Positions 1-5,419 are shown, numbered from the stretch's first letter. The stretch: 5,419 nucleotides of DNA from an uncultured Ruminococcus sp. (GCA_900555215.1 USKR01000108.1:1-5419); one strand, 5' to 3'. Numbers and translations are program-made. Notes: generated by a model not told the origin, from the sequence alone.

Positions 1-3
1 AAT

Positions 4-32
4 AATATAATGGAAATTTGAGGCACTGTCAA
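4..32 (-). promoter_or_regulatory. Sigma-A-type promoter firing left, out of the window
   Basis: On the minus strand there is a perfect -35 box TTGACA (27-32), a 17-base spacer, and a -10 box TATATT (4-9, five of six matches to TATAAT). Transcription would start at or just past the left edge, so the gene it serves lies outside the window and cannot be named. It sits downstream of the rpsU terminator, so it most likely starts a new transcription unit. The -35 box overlaps the stop codon of a doubtful 15-codon reading frame. Confidence 0.7.
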
Positions 33-76
33 CGCTTTTTACGCTTTTTTTCACAAATACAGAGTTTCCTCTCCAT
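29..76 (-). CDS. Possible 15-residue basic small protein (doubtful)
   Basis: A minus-strand frame ATG to TGA encodes MERKLCICEKKRKKR. It is preceded by GGAGGAG (81-87), 4 bases before the ATG (6 from GGAGG), which is as good a ribosome binding site as those of the real genes here. The peptide has a CxC pair and ends in a repeated Lys-Lys-Arg, encoded by two tandem copies of AAAAAGCGT. No family is recognised. Transcription is uncertain: the rpsU terminator lies upstream, and the only candidate promoter between them is weak (TTGTCT at 126-131, 16-base spacer, TATATG at 104-109). The stop codon overlaps the next -35 box. It may be a chance frame, a leader peptide or a real microprotein. Confidence 0.22.
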   Translation of the reverse strand: MERKLCICEKKRKKR

Positions 77-185
77 TTTACTCCTCCCCTGTGCTAAACT
101 GTGCATATAGAACCTCATATGAAAAAGACAAAGAAGGATTTTTTAAGGAATTAAAAAGAAAGAATCCAAATATCAAGATGTATAT

Positions 186-219
186 ATGAAAAGCAGGATA
201 TCCTCGCGGATATCCTGCT
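186..219 (-). terminator. Rho-independent terminator of rpsU
   Basis: A perfect 12-base-pair stem (192-203 with 208-219) closes on a GCGA loop when read on the minus strand, a GNRA-type tetraloop that is especially stable. It begins 13 bases after the rpsU stop codon. A short T run (TTTT, then CATATATA) follows on the minus strand; the plus-strand side has no T run, so it acts leftward. The T tract is short, but the stem is strong. The stem arms include the palindrome GGATATCC. Confidence 0.85.
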
Positions 220-232
220 CAAAGTGCACTTA

Positions 233-409
233 TTAATTATATTTACGTTTTCTAGCAGCTTCAGATTTTTTCTTACGTCTTACGCTTGGCTTCTCGTAGT
301 GTTCCCTTTTGCGGATCTCCTGCTGAATGCCAGCTTTAGCACAGTTTCTTTTGAATCTGCGTAAAGCGCTGTCTAACGTCTCGTTTTCTTTAACGATTAC
401 ATTTGACAT
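233..409 (-). CDS. rpsU: 30S ribosomal protein bS21
   Basis: This gene encodes a 58-residue, strongly basic protein of the small ribosomal subunit. The N-terminus ([20 protein letters not shown]) is the classic bS21 start, and the [23 protein letters not shown] and [13 protein letters not shown] segments match the family throughout. Length fits Firmicutes bS21 (57-58 residues), so it is complete. In known systems bS21 binds near the 3' end of 16S rRNA on the platform and helps initiation on mRNA. The ATG at 409 follows AGGTG at 417-421 with 7 bases between. The gene has its own promoter (489-516) and terminator (192-219), so it can be expressed as a single-gene unit, although alaS lies upstream on the same strand with no clear terminator between them. 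bS21 genes often sit beside unrelated housekeeping genes, so the neighbours say little. Identification is essentially certain. Confidence 0.97.
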   Translation of the reverse strand: MSNVIVKENETLDSALRRFKRNCAKAGIQQEIRKREHYEKPSVRRKKKSEAARKRKYN

Positions 410-416
410 AGTCTCA

Positions 417-433
417 CACCTAACCTCCCCTCC
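417..433 (-). promoter_or_regulatory. Doubled Shine-Dalgarno-like region of rpsU
   Basis: Read on the minus strand, the leader carries GGAGGGGAGG (424-433), then TT, then AGGTG (417-421), so there are two to three overlapping chances to pair with the 16S 3' end. Only AGGTG is at ideal spacing (7 bases) from the ATG at 409; the GGAGG runs end 14 or more bases away. This decides the start codon and may give very strong or regulated initiation. Confidence 0.6.
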
Positions 434-444
434 AGCCTTGTATT

Positions 445-480
445 GTGCATAATACGACTGATCGGGTATTTTTATTGCAC
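445..480 (-). promoter_or_regulatory. Possible 5'-terminal stem-loop in the rpsU leader
   Basis: On the minus strand GTGCAATA (473-480) can pair with TATT-AT-GCAC (445-454), giving eight base pairs with a two-base bulge. A small CGA/TCG stem with a TCAG loop fits inside. The predicted transcription start is about 482, so the stem would sit at the very 5' end of the mRNA. It could protect the end from decay or serve in control; the pairing is modest and may be chance. Confidence 0.35.
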
Positions 481-488
481 TAACAAAG

Positions 489-516
489 ATTATATCATAT
501 TTTTTTCTTCCGTCAA
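489..516 (-). promoter_or_regulatory. Sigma-A promoter of rpsU
   Basis: The minus strand shows -35 TTGACG (511-516, five of six), a 16-base A-rich spacer, and a perfect -10 TATAAT (489-494). The predicted start at about 482 gives a leader of roughly 73 bases. The region between this promoter and the alaS stop (517-607) holds no gene. It contains a CCTTGCAAGG palindrome and a weak AT-rich hairpin but no convincing terminator. Confidence 0.85.
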
Positions 517-607
517 CTATTTTCCTTAGAAAATCTTATAAAACACATGAATTTCAGCGCTTCCCTGCCCCTTGCAAGGTTATAACCGCAATATACCGGT
601 CTTATGA

Positions 608-3247
608 TCAGCTGATCTGGCCTTCCAGCACTTCTGCCGCTTTTTCCAGGGCATCCGGGATTCCGGCCGGATTCTTGCCGCCTGCCTGTGCCATGTTCGG
701 ACGTCCTCCGCCTCCGCCGCCAACGCATCCGGCGATACCCTTCACAAGATTGCCCGCATGTGCTCCCATCTTCATCGCTCCGTCTGTCGCAGTTGCCATG
801 AGGCTGACTTTTCCGTCATTTCCTGATGCAAGCACGACTACGCCTTCTCCCAGCTTCTCTTTGAGCTGGTCTCCCAGATCTCGAAGCCCGTTCATGTCAA
901 CGCCGTCAATCTGCGCTGCGAGAAGCTTCACGCCTTTCACTTCTTTCACCTGATCCATCACATCGCCCGCCGCTTCCTGAGCCATTTTGCTCTTTAAGCT
1001 TTCGACCTCGCTGTGAAGTGATTTATTTTCCGACATCATATGGCTGATCTTATCGCTGAGATTGTCCGGCGTTGCTTTCAGCAGATGTGCAGCATTCTTT
1101 AATTTTTCTTCTATATCTGCATAATACTTCATCAGGCCGTCAGAGGTCAGCGCCTCGATCCTGCGCACGCCTGCCGCGACGCCAGTCTCGGAAATGATCT
1201 TGAATGCCATAATCTCAGATGTATTCTTCACATGAGTACCGCCGCAGAACTCAATAGAAAAATCACTCATATTGACCACACGCACGATATCGCCGTACTT
1301 CTCACCGAATAACGCCTGTGCGCCGGTCTTCTTCGCCTCTTCAATAGGCATGTTCTTCACGATAACCTGAAGCCCGTTTGAAATCTGCTCGTTTACGATA
1401 TCCTCTACTTTCTTGAGCTCTTCTGCTGTCATTGCAGAGAAGTGTGTAAAGTCAAAGCGAAGCCTGTCTTCATTCACACTGGATCCAGCCTGCTCAACAT
1501 GTGTGCCGAGAACGGTACGGAGAGCTTTCTGAAGAAGATGGGTCGCACTGTGGTTTCTGGCAGAGAGCGCTCGTTTCTTTGCGTCTACTTCAAGAAAAAC
1601 TTTGTCTCCTGCTTTGATCATGCCCTTTGTCATGACACCTACATGCCCGATCTTGCCGCCCAGCAGTTTGATGGTATCTTCGACCTTGAATTCTCCCTCA
1701 GCAGTACGGATAAATCCGGTATCAGCCTCCTGTCCGCCGCTTGTCGCATAGAACGGAGTTTCGTTTACAAATATTGTTCCCTTCTGTCCTTCTGAGAGTG
1801 CGTCTGCAAGTTCGTCCTCTGTGGTGAGTACGGTTACGTCAGACTCCCATGACAGATTGTCATATCCCACAAATGTGCTCGTCACACTCGGGTCAATGGA
1901 CTCATATACTGTCACGTCAGCTCCCATGTAGTTCGTCACTTCACGAGCATTTCTTGCTGTCGTCCTCTGGACCTCCATGGACGCCTTGAATCCTTCTTCA
2001 TCTGCGTCCATCCCCTTTTCCTCAAGGATCTCTTTCGTCAGATCCAGCGGGAATCCATAAGTATCATAGAGACGGAATGCATCGTCCCCGTTCAGAGTCT
2101 TCTCGCCCTTCGCCTCCATATCCGCGATCATATCAGAAAGGATGCCGAGTCCCTGGTCAATAGTCTTGTTAAACTGTTCTTCCTCTTTAGTGATCACCTT
2201 AAGGATGAACTCTTTCTTTTCCTCCAGTTCCGGGTATCCGTCTTTAGATCCTTCAATCACGGTCTGAGCCAATTCCGGAAGGAAGCCTTTGTGGATACCC
2301 AGCAGCCTTCCGTGACGGCAGGCGCGTCTTAAGAGACGGCGAAGCACATAACCGCGTCCCTCGTTAGAGGGCATGATACCGTCAGAGATCATAAATGTCA
2401 CGGAACGGATGTGGTCTGTGATCACACGGATCGACACGTCGTTATTGTATTCTTTGCCGTATTCTTTGCCCGCAAGGCGGCATACATGGTCGCGGAGCGC
2501 TTTGATCGTATCCACGTCAAAAATAGAATCCACGTCCTGGACCACAGATGCCAGACGCTCCAGCCCCATCCCTGTATCAATATTCTTCTGTTCGAGTTCG
2601 CTGTAATTGCCGTTTCCATCATTGTCAAACTGGGTGAACACGTCATTCCAGATCTCCATATAACGGTCGCAGTCGCACCCCACTGTACAGTCCGGCCTGC
2701 CGCATCCGTACTTTTCTCCGCGGTCATAATATACTTCAGAACACGGACCGCACGGACCTGAGCCATGCTCCCAGAAATTGTCTTCTTTTCCGAATTTAAA
2801 GATACGCTCTGCCGGGATGCCCATCTTTTTATTCCAGATCTCAAACGCCTCGTCATCGTCCACATATACAGACGGATACAGGCGGTCCGGATCAAGACCG
2901 ACTACCTCTGTAAGGAATTCCCATGTCCACTGGATCGCTTCCTCTTTGAAATAGTCTCCAAAAGAAAAGTTTCCGAGCATTTCAAAGAATGTACCGTGAC
3001 GTGCGGTCTTTCCCACATTTTCGATATCGCCCGTACGGATACATTTCTGGCAGGTTGTCACCCGCTTTCTCGGCGGGATCTCCTGTCCTGTAAAATATGG
3101 TTTTAACGGCGCCATTCCCGAATTGATGAGCAGAAGGCTCTTGTCATTGTGCGGCACCAGGGAAAAGCTCTTCAACGCAAGGTGTCCCTTACTCTCAAAG
3201 AACTCAAGAAACATTTTTCTAAGCTGGTTTACTCCATATGGCTGCAT
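608..3247 (-). CDS. alaS: Alanine--tRNA ligase (alanyl-tRNA synthetase)
   Basis: This cytoplasmic class II synthetase charges tRNA-Ala with alanine and clears mischarged Ser/Gly-tRNA-Ala. At 879 residues it has the usual full length. The catalytic domain fills about 1-250: TARHGTFFEMLGNFSFGDYF at 81-100 (motif 2 region) and the GCDCDRYMEIWN segment at 190-201. GRGYVLRRLLRRACRHGRL (297-315) is motif 3, and tRNA recognition extends to about 450. The editing domain has the zinc ligands HSATH (H566, H570) and CGGTH (C668, H672), all intact. A helical, coiled-coil-like linker (about 705-765) leads to the C-Ala domain with its glycine-rich GCVGGGGGG run at 840-848. The ATG at 3247 is chosen because the conserved start MQPYGVNQLRKMFLEFF begins there and GAGGAGG lies 9 bases upstream; an in-frame ATG at 3370 would run through the terminator and promoter. 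No T-box precedes it. The stop codon is followed by no clear terminator before the rpsU promoter. Confidence 0.98.
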   Translation of the reverse strand: MQPYGVNQLRKMFLEFFESKGHLALKSFSLVPHNDKSLLLINSGMAPLKPYFTGQEIPPRKRVTTCQKCIRTGDIENVGKTARHGTFFEMLGNFSFGDYFKEEAIQWTWEFLTEVVGLDPDRLYPSVYVDDDEAFEIWNKKMGIPAERIFKFGKEDNFWEHGSGPCGPCSEVYYDRGEKYGCGRPDCTVGCDCDRYMEIWNDVFTQFDNDGNGNYSELEQKNIDTGMGLERLASVVQDVDSIFDVDTIKALRDHVCRLAGKEYGKEYNNDVSIRVITDHIRSVTFMISDGIMPSNEGRGYVLRRLLRRACRHGRLLGIHKGFLPELAQTVIEGSKDGYPELEEKKEFILKVITKEEEQFNKTIDQGLGILSDMIADMEAKGEKTLNGDDAFRLYDTYGFPLDLTKEILEEKGMDADEEGFKASMEVQRTTARNAREVTNYMGADVTVYESIDPSVTSTFVGYDNLSWESDVTVLTTEDELADALSEGQKGTIFVNETPFYATSGGQEADTGFIRTAEGEFKVEDTIKLLGGKIGHVGVMTKGMIKAGDKVFLEVDAKKRALSARNHSATHLLQKALRTVLGTHVEQAGSSVNEDRLRFDFTHFSAMTAEELKKVEDIVNEQISNGLQVIVKNMPIEEAKKTGAQALFGEKYGDIVRVVNMSDFSIEFCGGTHVKNTSEIMAFKIISETGVAAGVRRIEALTSDGLMKYYADIEEKLKNAAHLLKATPDNLSDKISHMMSENKSLHSEVESLKSKMAQEAAGDVMDQVKEVKGVKLLAAQIDGVDMNGLRDLGDQLKEKLGEGVVVLASGNDGKVSLMATATDGAMKMGAHAGNLVKGIAGCVGGGGGGRPNMAQAGGKNPAGIPDALEKAAEVLEGQIS

Positions 3248-3256
3248 TGCTATAAT

Positions 3257-3263
3257 CCTCCTC
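3257..3263 (-). promoter_or_regulatory. Ribosome binding site that fixes the alaS start
   Basis: GAGGAGG on the minus strand lies 9 bases before the ATG at 3247. It supports that start over the in-frame ATG at 3370, whose extra 41 codons would cover the -10 and -35 boxes and the terminator stem. Confidence 0.85.
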
Positions 3264-3288
3264 TTTCGCTCCAAAAAGCCTGTTTTAT

Positions 3289-3317
3289 AATATATCACAG
3301 CAGGATATATTTGTAAA
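3289..3317 (-). promoter_or_regulatory. Extended -10 promoter of alaS
   Basis: The minus strand shows -35 TTTACA (3312-3317, five of six), a 17-base spacer, and -10 TATATT (3289-3294, five of six). TGA sits directly before the -10 box and forms an extended -10 TGn element. The predicted start at about 3282 leaves a leader of about 35 bases, ending in the GAGGAGG site. The -35 box directly abuts the hydrogenase terminator stem and forms its T-rich tail. Confidence 0.75.
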
Positions 3318-3343
3318 GCGGACGCCCTGAAAAGAGCGTCCGC
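3311..3343 (-). terminator. Rho-independent terminator of the hydrogenase genes
   Basis: GCGGACGC (3336-3343 read on the minus strand) pairs with GCGTCCGC (3318-3325). A T-G wobble and one more C-G pair extend the stem to 10 pairs around a TTTTCA loop. The minus-strand tail is TTTACAA, a short T tract; the plus-strand side continues CTGAAAAATC, so it is oriented leftward. It lies about 83 bases after the hydrogenase stop codon. Because the tail has only three Ts in a row, some read-through into alaS is possible. Confidence 0.72.
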
Positions 3344-3390
3344 CTGAAAAATCTCACATCTCTGGAGCATAATATTATCTTTTATAGCAG

Positions 3391-3417
3391 GGATCAGATA
3401 TCTGACCGGTCTGATCC
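3391..3417 (-). repeat. Inverted repeat just after the hydrogenase stop
   Basis: GGATCAGA (3410-3417 on the minus strand) and TCTGATCC (3391-3398) form a perfect 8-base-pair stem with an 11-base loop, starting 8 bases after the stop codon. No T run follows, so it is not a standard terminator. It could be a 3'-end stabilising hairpin upstream of the true terminator, or a protein-binding palindrome. No function can be assigned from sequence. Confidence 0.5.
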
Positions 3418-3425
3418 GGCTCCAT

Positions 3426-4946
3426 CTATTTCAGCTCGATCTCCTCAAGTTCCTTCGGCGGGATCGGCTTCGTAGAATTTTTCACAAATGCCGCAAGATT
3501 CTTCTTCGCCTTTGCCACCGGGATGTTCGTGCCCGCGCCGGCGATACATCCGCCCGGACAACCCATGCCCTCGATCAGACATCCATTCATCCTTCCCGCC
3601 TTTGCAAGGGCAAGGATCTTCTTACACTCTGAAAGACCTTCCGCATGCTCGATATTGACCTGGACATCCGGATAGTAAGCATTGATACATTTCTCGATTG
3701 CCTCAGCCACGCCTCCTGCACAGCCATATCCGCGCCCGGCGCCTGTTGCGTCATGGAAAGAAGATTCTGCTTCATATTTTGTAAGATCAATGCCTTTAGC
3801 ATCGAACATCGCCTGCAGCTCCTCAAAGGTCACGACAAAGTCCACATCGCTCCTGACAGACCTTCTGGACGCCTCCAGCTTCTTTGACGCGCACGGTCCG
3901 ATAAAGACGACTTTTGCATTCGGATGCTCCTGTTTGATCGTTCTTGCCGTTGCCACCATCGGCGTCAGTTCCTGTGAAATCTCATCGATCACATCCGGGA
4001 AATACTTCTTAGCCAGTACTGCCCAGGACGGACAGCAGGAGGTAAGCAGGAAAGGCAGTTCTCCTGTCACTACTTTTTCCACATAGTGATGCGCCTCGGC
4101 GATCGCCCCGATATCCGCGCCCAGCGCCACCTCGTATACCTCGGAAAATCCCAACTCACGCAGCGCCGCCTTGATATTCCTGGGAGTGATGTTATCGCCG
4201 AACTGACCCACAAATGCCGGAGCGATCTCCGCAACCACTTTCTCCCCTTCGGACAAAGCTCTTGCAAGCTGGAATATCTGTGATTTATCTGAAATAGCGC
4301 CAAACGGGCAGTTTACCATACACATGCCGCAGGAAACACATTTGTCATTGTCGATAAATGCCCTTCCATACTTGTCGGAGGTGATCGCATTCACGCCGCA
4401 TGCTTTCTGACATGGTCTTTCTTTTTTTGCGATCGCATCATACGGACAGACAGATTTACACCTGCCGCATTTGATACATTTGTCCTGATCGATAAACGAC
4501 CGTCCGTTCACCATCGAGATGGCACCTTTCGGACAGACCTCCTGACAGGGATGTGCAAGGCATCCTTTACAGACGTTGCTCACCTCATATTTATTTTCTT
4601 CACAGCTTTCACATGCGGAGGGAATCACCTGCATCAGCGGCGGCTCATAATATTTCTCTGAAATATTGCTCGCCTCCACTCCCGCGGTAAGGTGGACCGG
4701 TTTGTTCTCCGGACGCAGAGAAAGCCCCATTGCAAGGCGGAGCCTCTCCCTTACGATCGCTCTTGAACGGTAAGTACTCTCACGGTACTTCTCTGTATCG
4801 TCATTGACGATCTCATAAGGAATGGCTTCCATATCGTCAAGAAGCGTATCCGCATCTGCCTTAAATCCGAGCTTTGCCACTTCCGTAAAAACCCTTCTGC
4901 GGATCGCCCTCACCGTTGTGTGCAATCCTCTCATGTTTAACTCCAT
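3426..4946 (-). CDS. [FeFe] hydrogenase, group B-like, with multiple [4Fe-4S] motifs
   Basis: This is a 506-residue iron-only hydrogenase family protein, with no signal peptide or membrane segment seen, so cytoplasmic. The family exchanges electrons, usually with ferredoxin, to make or consume H2. Residues 1-110 are a helical, arginine-rich region without cysteine. Then come CESC (112-115), CKGCLAHPCQEVCP (126-139), CIKCGRCKSVCP (157-168), C179/C183, and CVSCGMCMVNCP (203-214), enough for three or more [4Fe-4S] clusters. The H-cluster domain has all three motifs: TSCCPSW (302-308), GPCASKKLE (350-358) and EGMGCPGGCIAG (459-470), with ligands C305, C352, C463 and C467 by family analogy. C304, the usual proton-relay cysteine, is also kept. 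The GPC motif in place of MPC, the N-terminal region and the cysteine layout suggest group B; this is from memory, not a search. The ATG at 4946 has AGGAGGA 10 bases upstream; the in-frame ATG at 5072 lacks a site and overlaps the previous gene. It needs the HydEFG maturases, which are not in this window. Confidence 0.9.
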   Translation of the reverse strand: MELNMRGLHTTVRAIRRRVFTEVAKLGFKADADTLLDDMEAIPYEIVNDDTEKYRESTYRSRAIVRERLRLAMGLSLRPENKPVHLTAGVEASNISEKYYEPPLMQVIPSACESCEENKYEVSNVCKGCLAHPCQEVCPKGAISMVNGRSFIDQDKCIKCGRCKSVCPYDAIAKKERPCQKACGVNAITSDKYGRAFIDNDKCVSCGMCMVNCPFGAISDKSQIFQLARALSEGEKVVAEIAPAFVGQFGDNITPRNIKAALRELGFSEVYEVALGADIGAIAEAHHYVEKVVTGELPFLLTSCCPSWAVLAKKYFPDVIDEISQELTPMVATARTIKQEHPNAKVVFIGPCASKKLEASRRSVRSDVDFVVTFEELQAMFDAKGIDLTKYEAESSFHDATGAGRGYGCAGGVAEAIEKCINAYYPDVQVNIEHAEGLSECKKILALAKAGRMNGCLIEGMGCPGGCIAGAGTNIPVAKAKKNLAAFVKNSTKPIPPKELEEIELK

Positions 4947-4956
4947 ATCGTTCTGC

Positions 4957-4963
4957 TCCTCCT
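4957..4963 (-). promoter_or_regulatory. Ribosome binding site that fixes the hydrogenase start
   Basis: AGGAGGA on the minus strand is 10 bases before the ATG at 4946. The alternative in-frame ATG at 5072 has only a weak GAG upstream, and its extra 42 residues are low-complexity and charged, unlike the family. This supports a 506-residue product. Confidence 0.8.
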
Positions 4964-4986
4964 GATCTGCTTTCTGTCTTTTCCAT

Positions 4987-4998
4987 CCGCCCGGGCGG
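4987..4998. repeat. GC-rich 12-base palindrome between the two hydrogenase genes
   Basis: CCGCCCGGGCGG is a perfect palindrome within the 94-base gap, about 40 bases upstream of the second start codon. It can also pair partly with the nearby CCGGG (5 base pairs, AACCG loop on the minus strand). No T run follows, so it is not a terminator. It could be an RNA-processing or stability hairpin that sets relative expression, or chance. Confidence 0.35.
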
Positions 4999-5040
4999 TT
5001 CCCGGCTGGTGCCCATATCTCTTCCTTATCTTTATCATCC

Positions 5041-5419
5041 TTATCTGTGCATGGAGAAGGACTCCTCGTCATAATTACTCAGGTTTGAATAAATCCCCCT
5101 GTCATCCGCTTTTTTGATAAGGGCGTCCCTTGATTTTCTCGCCAGCATCTGATCCTTAAAGGAGCTCGGTCCTCCGACGCATCCTCCGTCACATGCCATT
5201 CCCTCGATAAAGTCTTCCGGCAGTCTTCCCACCTTCATAAGGAGAAGGGCCTTCTTACATTCTGCCGCACCATTTGCCTTATATACTTTCACATCCAGGT
5301 CATTGCCGGATTCTTTCAGGCTCTCCTGCACAGCCGCTGCCACGCCGCCTGAATTTCCAAAGCGCTTTCCGAATACAGACGCCTCCTGGTATGTATCCTC
5401 CACCGGCTCCAGCGCCACA
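5041..5419 (-). CDS. [FeFe] hydrogenase family protein, C-terminal part (cut by window edge)
   Basis: About 125 C-terminal residues are visible; the 5' end lies beyond the right edge. The fragment carries the third H-cluster motif, EGMACDGGCVGGP (visible residues 72-84), with the two cysteines (C76, C80) that in the family bind the [4Fe-4S] and diiron parts. Upstream are GNSGGVAAAV and KANGAAECKKALLLMKVGRL, which align with GCAGGVAEAI and HAEGLSECKKILALAKAGRM of the next gene, so the two are paralogues. After the motif it continues for about 41 residues and ends in FSMHR, which looks like a natural end, not a truncation. No SSU-type tail is seen. The next hydrogenase gene starts 94 bases downstream with no terminator between, so co-transcription is likely. 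Whether it is catalytic or sensory, and its subgroup, depend on the missing N-terminal two-thirds. Confidence 0.85.
   Translation of the reverse strand, partial: VALEPVEDTYQEASVFGKRFGNSGGVAAAVQESLKESGNDLDVKVYKANGAAECKKALLLMKVGRLPEDFIEGMACDGGCVGGPSSFKDQMLARKSRDALIKKADDRGIYSNLSNYDEESFSMHR

Noticed and set aside
119..190. Plus-strand ATGs near the left edge
   Set aside because: The frames are only a few codons to about 11 codons long and lack ribosome binding sites.
513..728. 71-codon minus-strand frame overlapping the alaS 3' end
   Set aside because: Arginine- and glycine-rich sequence that is the out-of-frame reading of the alaS C-terminus running into the rpsU promoter; no ribosome site that I can support.
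3248..3370. In-frame 41-codon N-terminal extension of alaS starting at 3370
   Set aside because: It has no ribosome binding site, would cover the hydrogenase terminator and the alaS promoter, and the conserved AlaRS N-terminus starts at 3247 behind GAGGAGG.
3369..3378. ATAATATTAT palindrome between the hydrogenase stop and its terminator
   Set aside because: A short AT-only palindrome expected by chance in an AT-rich gap; no partner motif or spacing to suggest an operator.
4947..5072. In-frame 42-codon N-terminal extension of the complete hydrogenase starting at 5072
   Set aside because: There is no good ribosome site, it overlaps the end of the upstream gene, and the residues are charged low-complexity; AGGAGGA supports 4946.
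675..5072. Several open frames of 65-157 codons on both strands inside alaS and the hydrogenase gene
   Set aside because: They lie antisense or out of frame to clearly conserved genes, have biased composition such as proline runs opposite the glycine-rich AlaRS tail, and show no recognisable domains.

Overview
The window looks like a chromosomal segment of a strictly anaerobic Clostridia member, most likely a Lachnospiraceae-type gut bacterium. This rests on the moderate GC coding sequence, strong GGAGG-type ribosome binding sites, a 58-residue Firmicutes-like bS21, and two adjacent [FeFe]-hydrogenase genes, one of them of the group B type common in Clostridia. The genus cannot be fixed from the sequence alone. 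All recognisable genes lie on the minus strand, so transcription runs from right to left.

Right part (3426-5419): two consecutive [FeFe]-hydrogenase-family genes. The first (5041-5419) is cut by the window edge and shows only its C-terminal H-cluster region. The second (3426-4946) is complete: 506 residues with several [4Fe-4S] motifs followed by a full H-cluster domain (TSCCPSW, GPCASKK, EGMGCPGGC). They are 97 bases apart, with no terminator visible between them, and are probably co-transcribed. They end at a GC-rich terminator at 3318-3343.

Middle part (608-3317): alaS, alanyl-tRNA synthetase, complete at 879 residues. It has its own extended -10 promoter. The -35 box of that promoter is the short T-rich tail of the hydrogenase terminator, so the two transcription units are packed end to end. 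The leader is only about 35 bases, too short for a T-box.

Left part (1-607): rpsU (bS21) with its own near-consensus promoter, a leader with a possible 5'-terminal hairpin and doubled Shine-Dalgarno-like runs, and a strong terminator with a GCGA loop. Beyond it the 232-base left margin holds a doubtful 15-codon reading frame with a good ribosome binding site. It also holds a consensus-like promoter pointing left, out of the window, presumably for the next gene.

Functionally, alaS and rpsU are translation housekeeping genes. The hydrogenases belong to redox disposal or H2 metabolism (or redox sensing) and form a separate unit. No mobile element, CRISPR array, tRNA or rRNA was seen. I found no convincing novel system. 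The points most worth a second look are the hydrogenase pair, the terminator-promoter overlap, and the rpsU leader.
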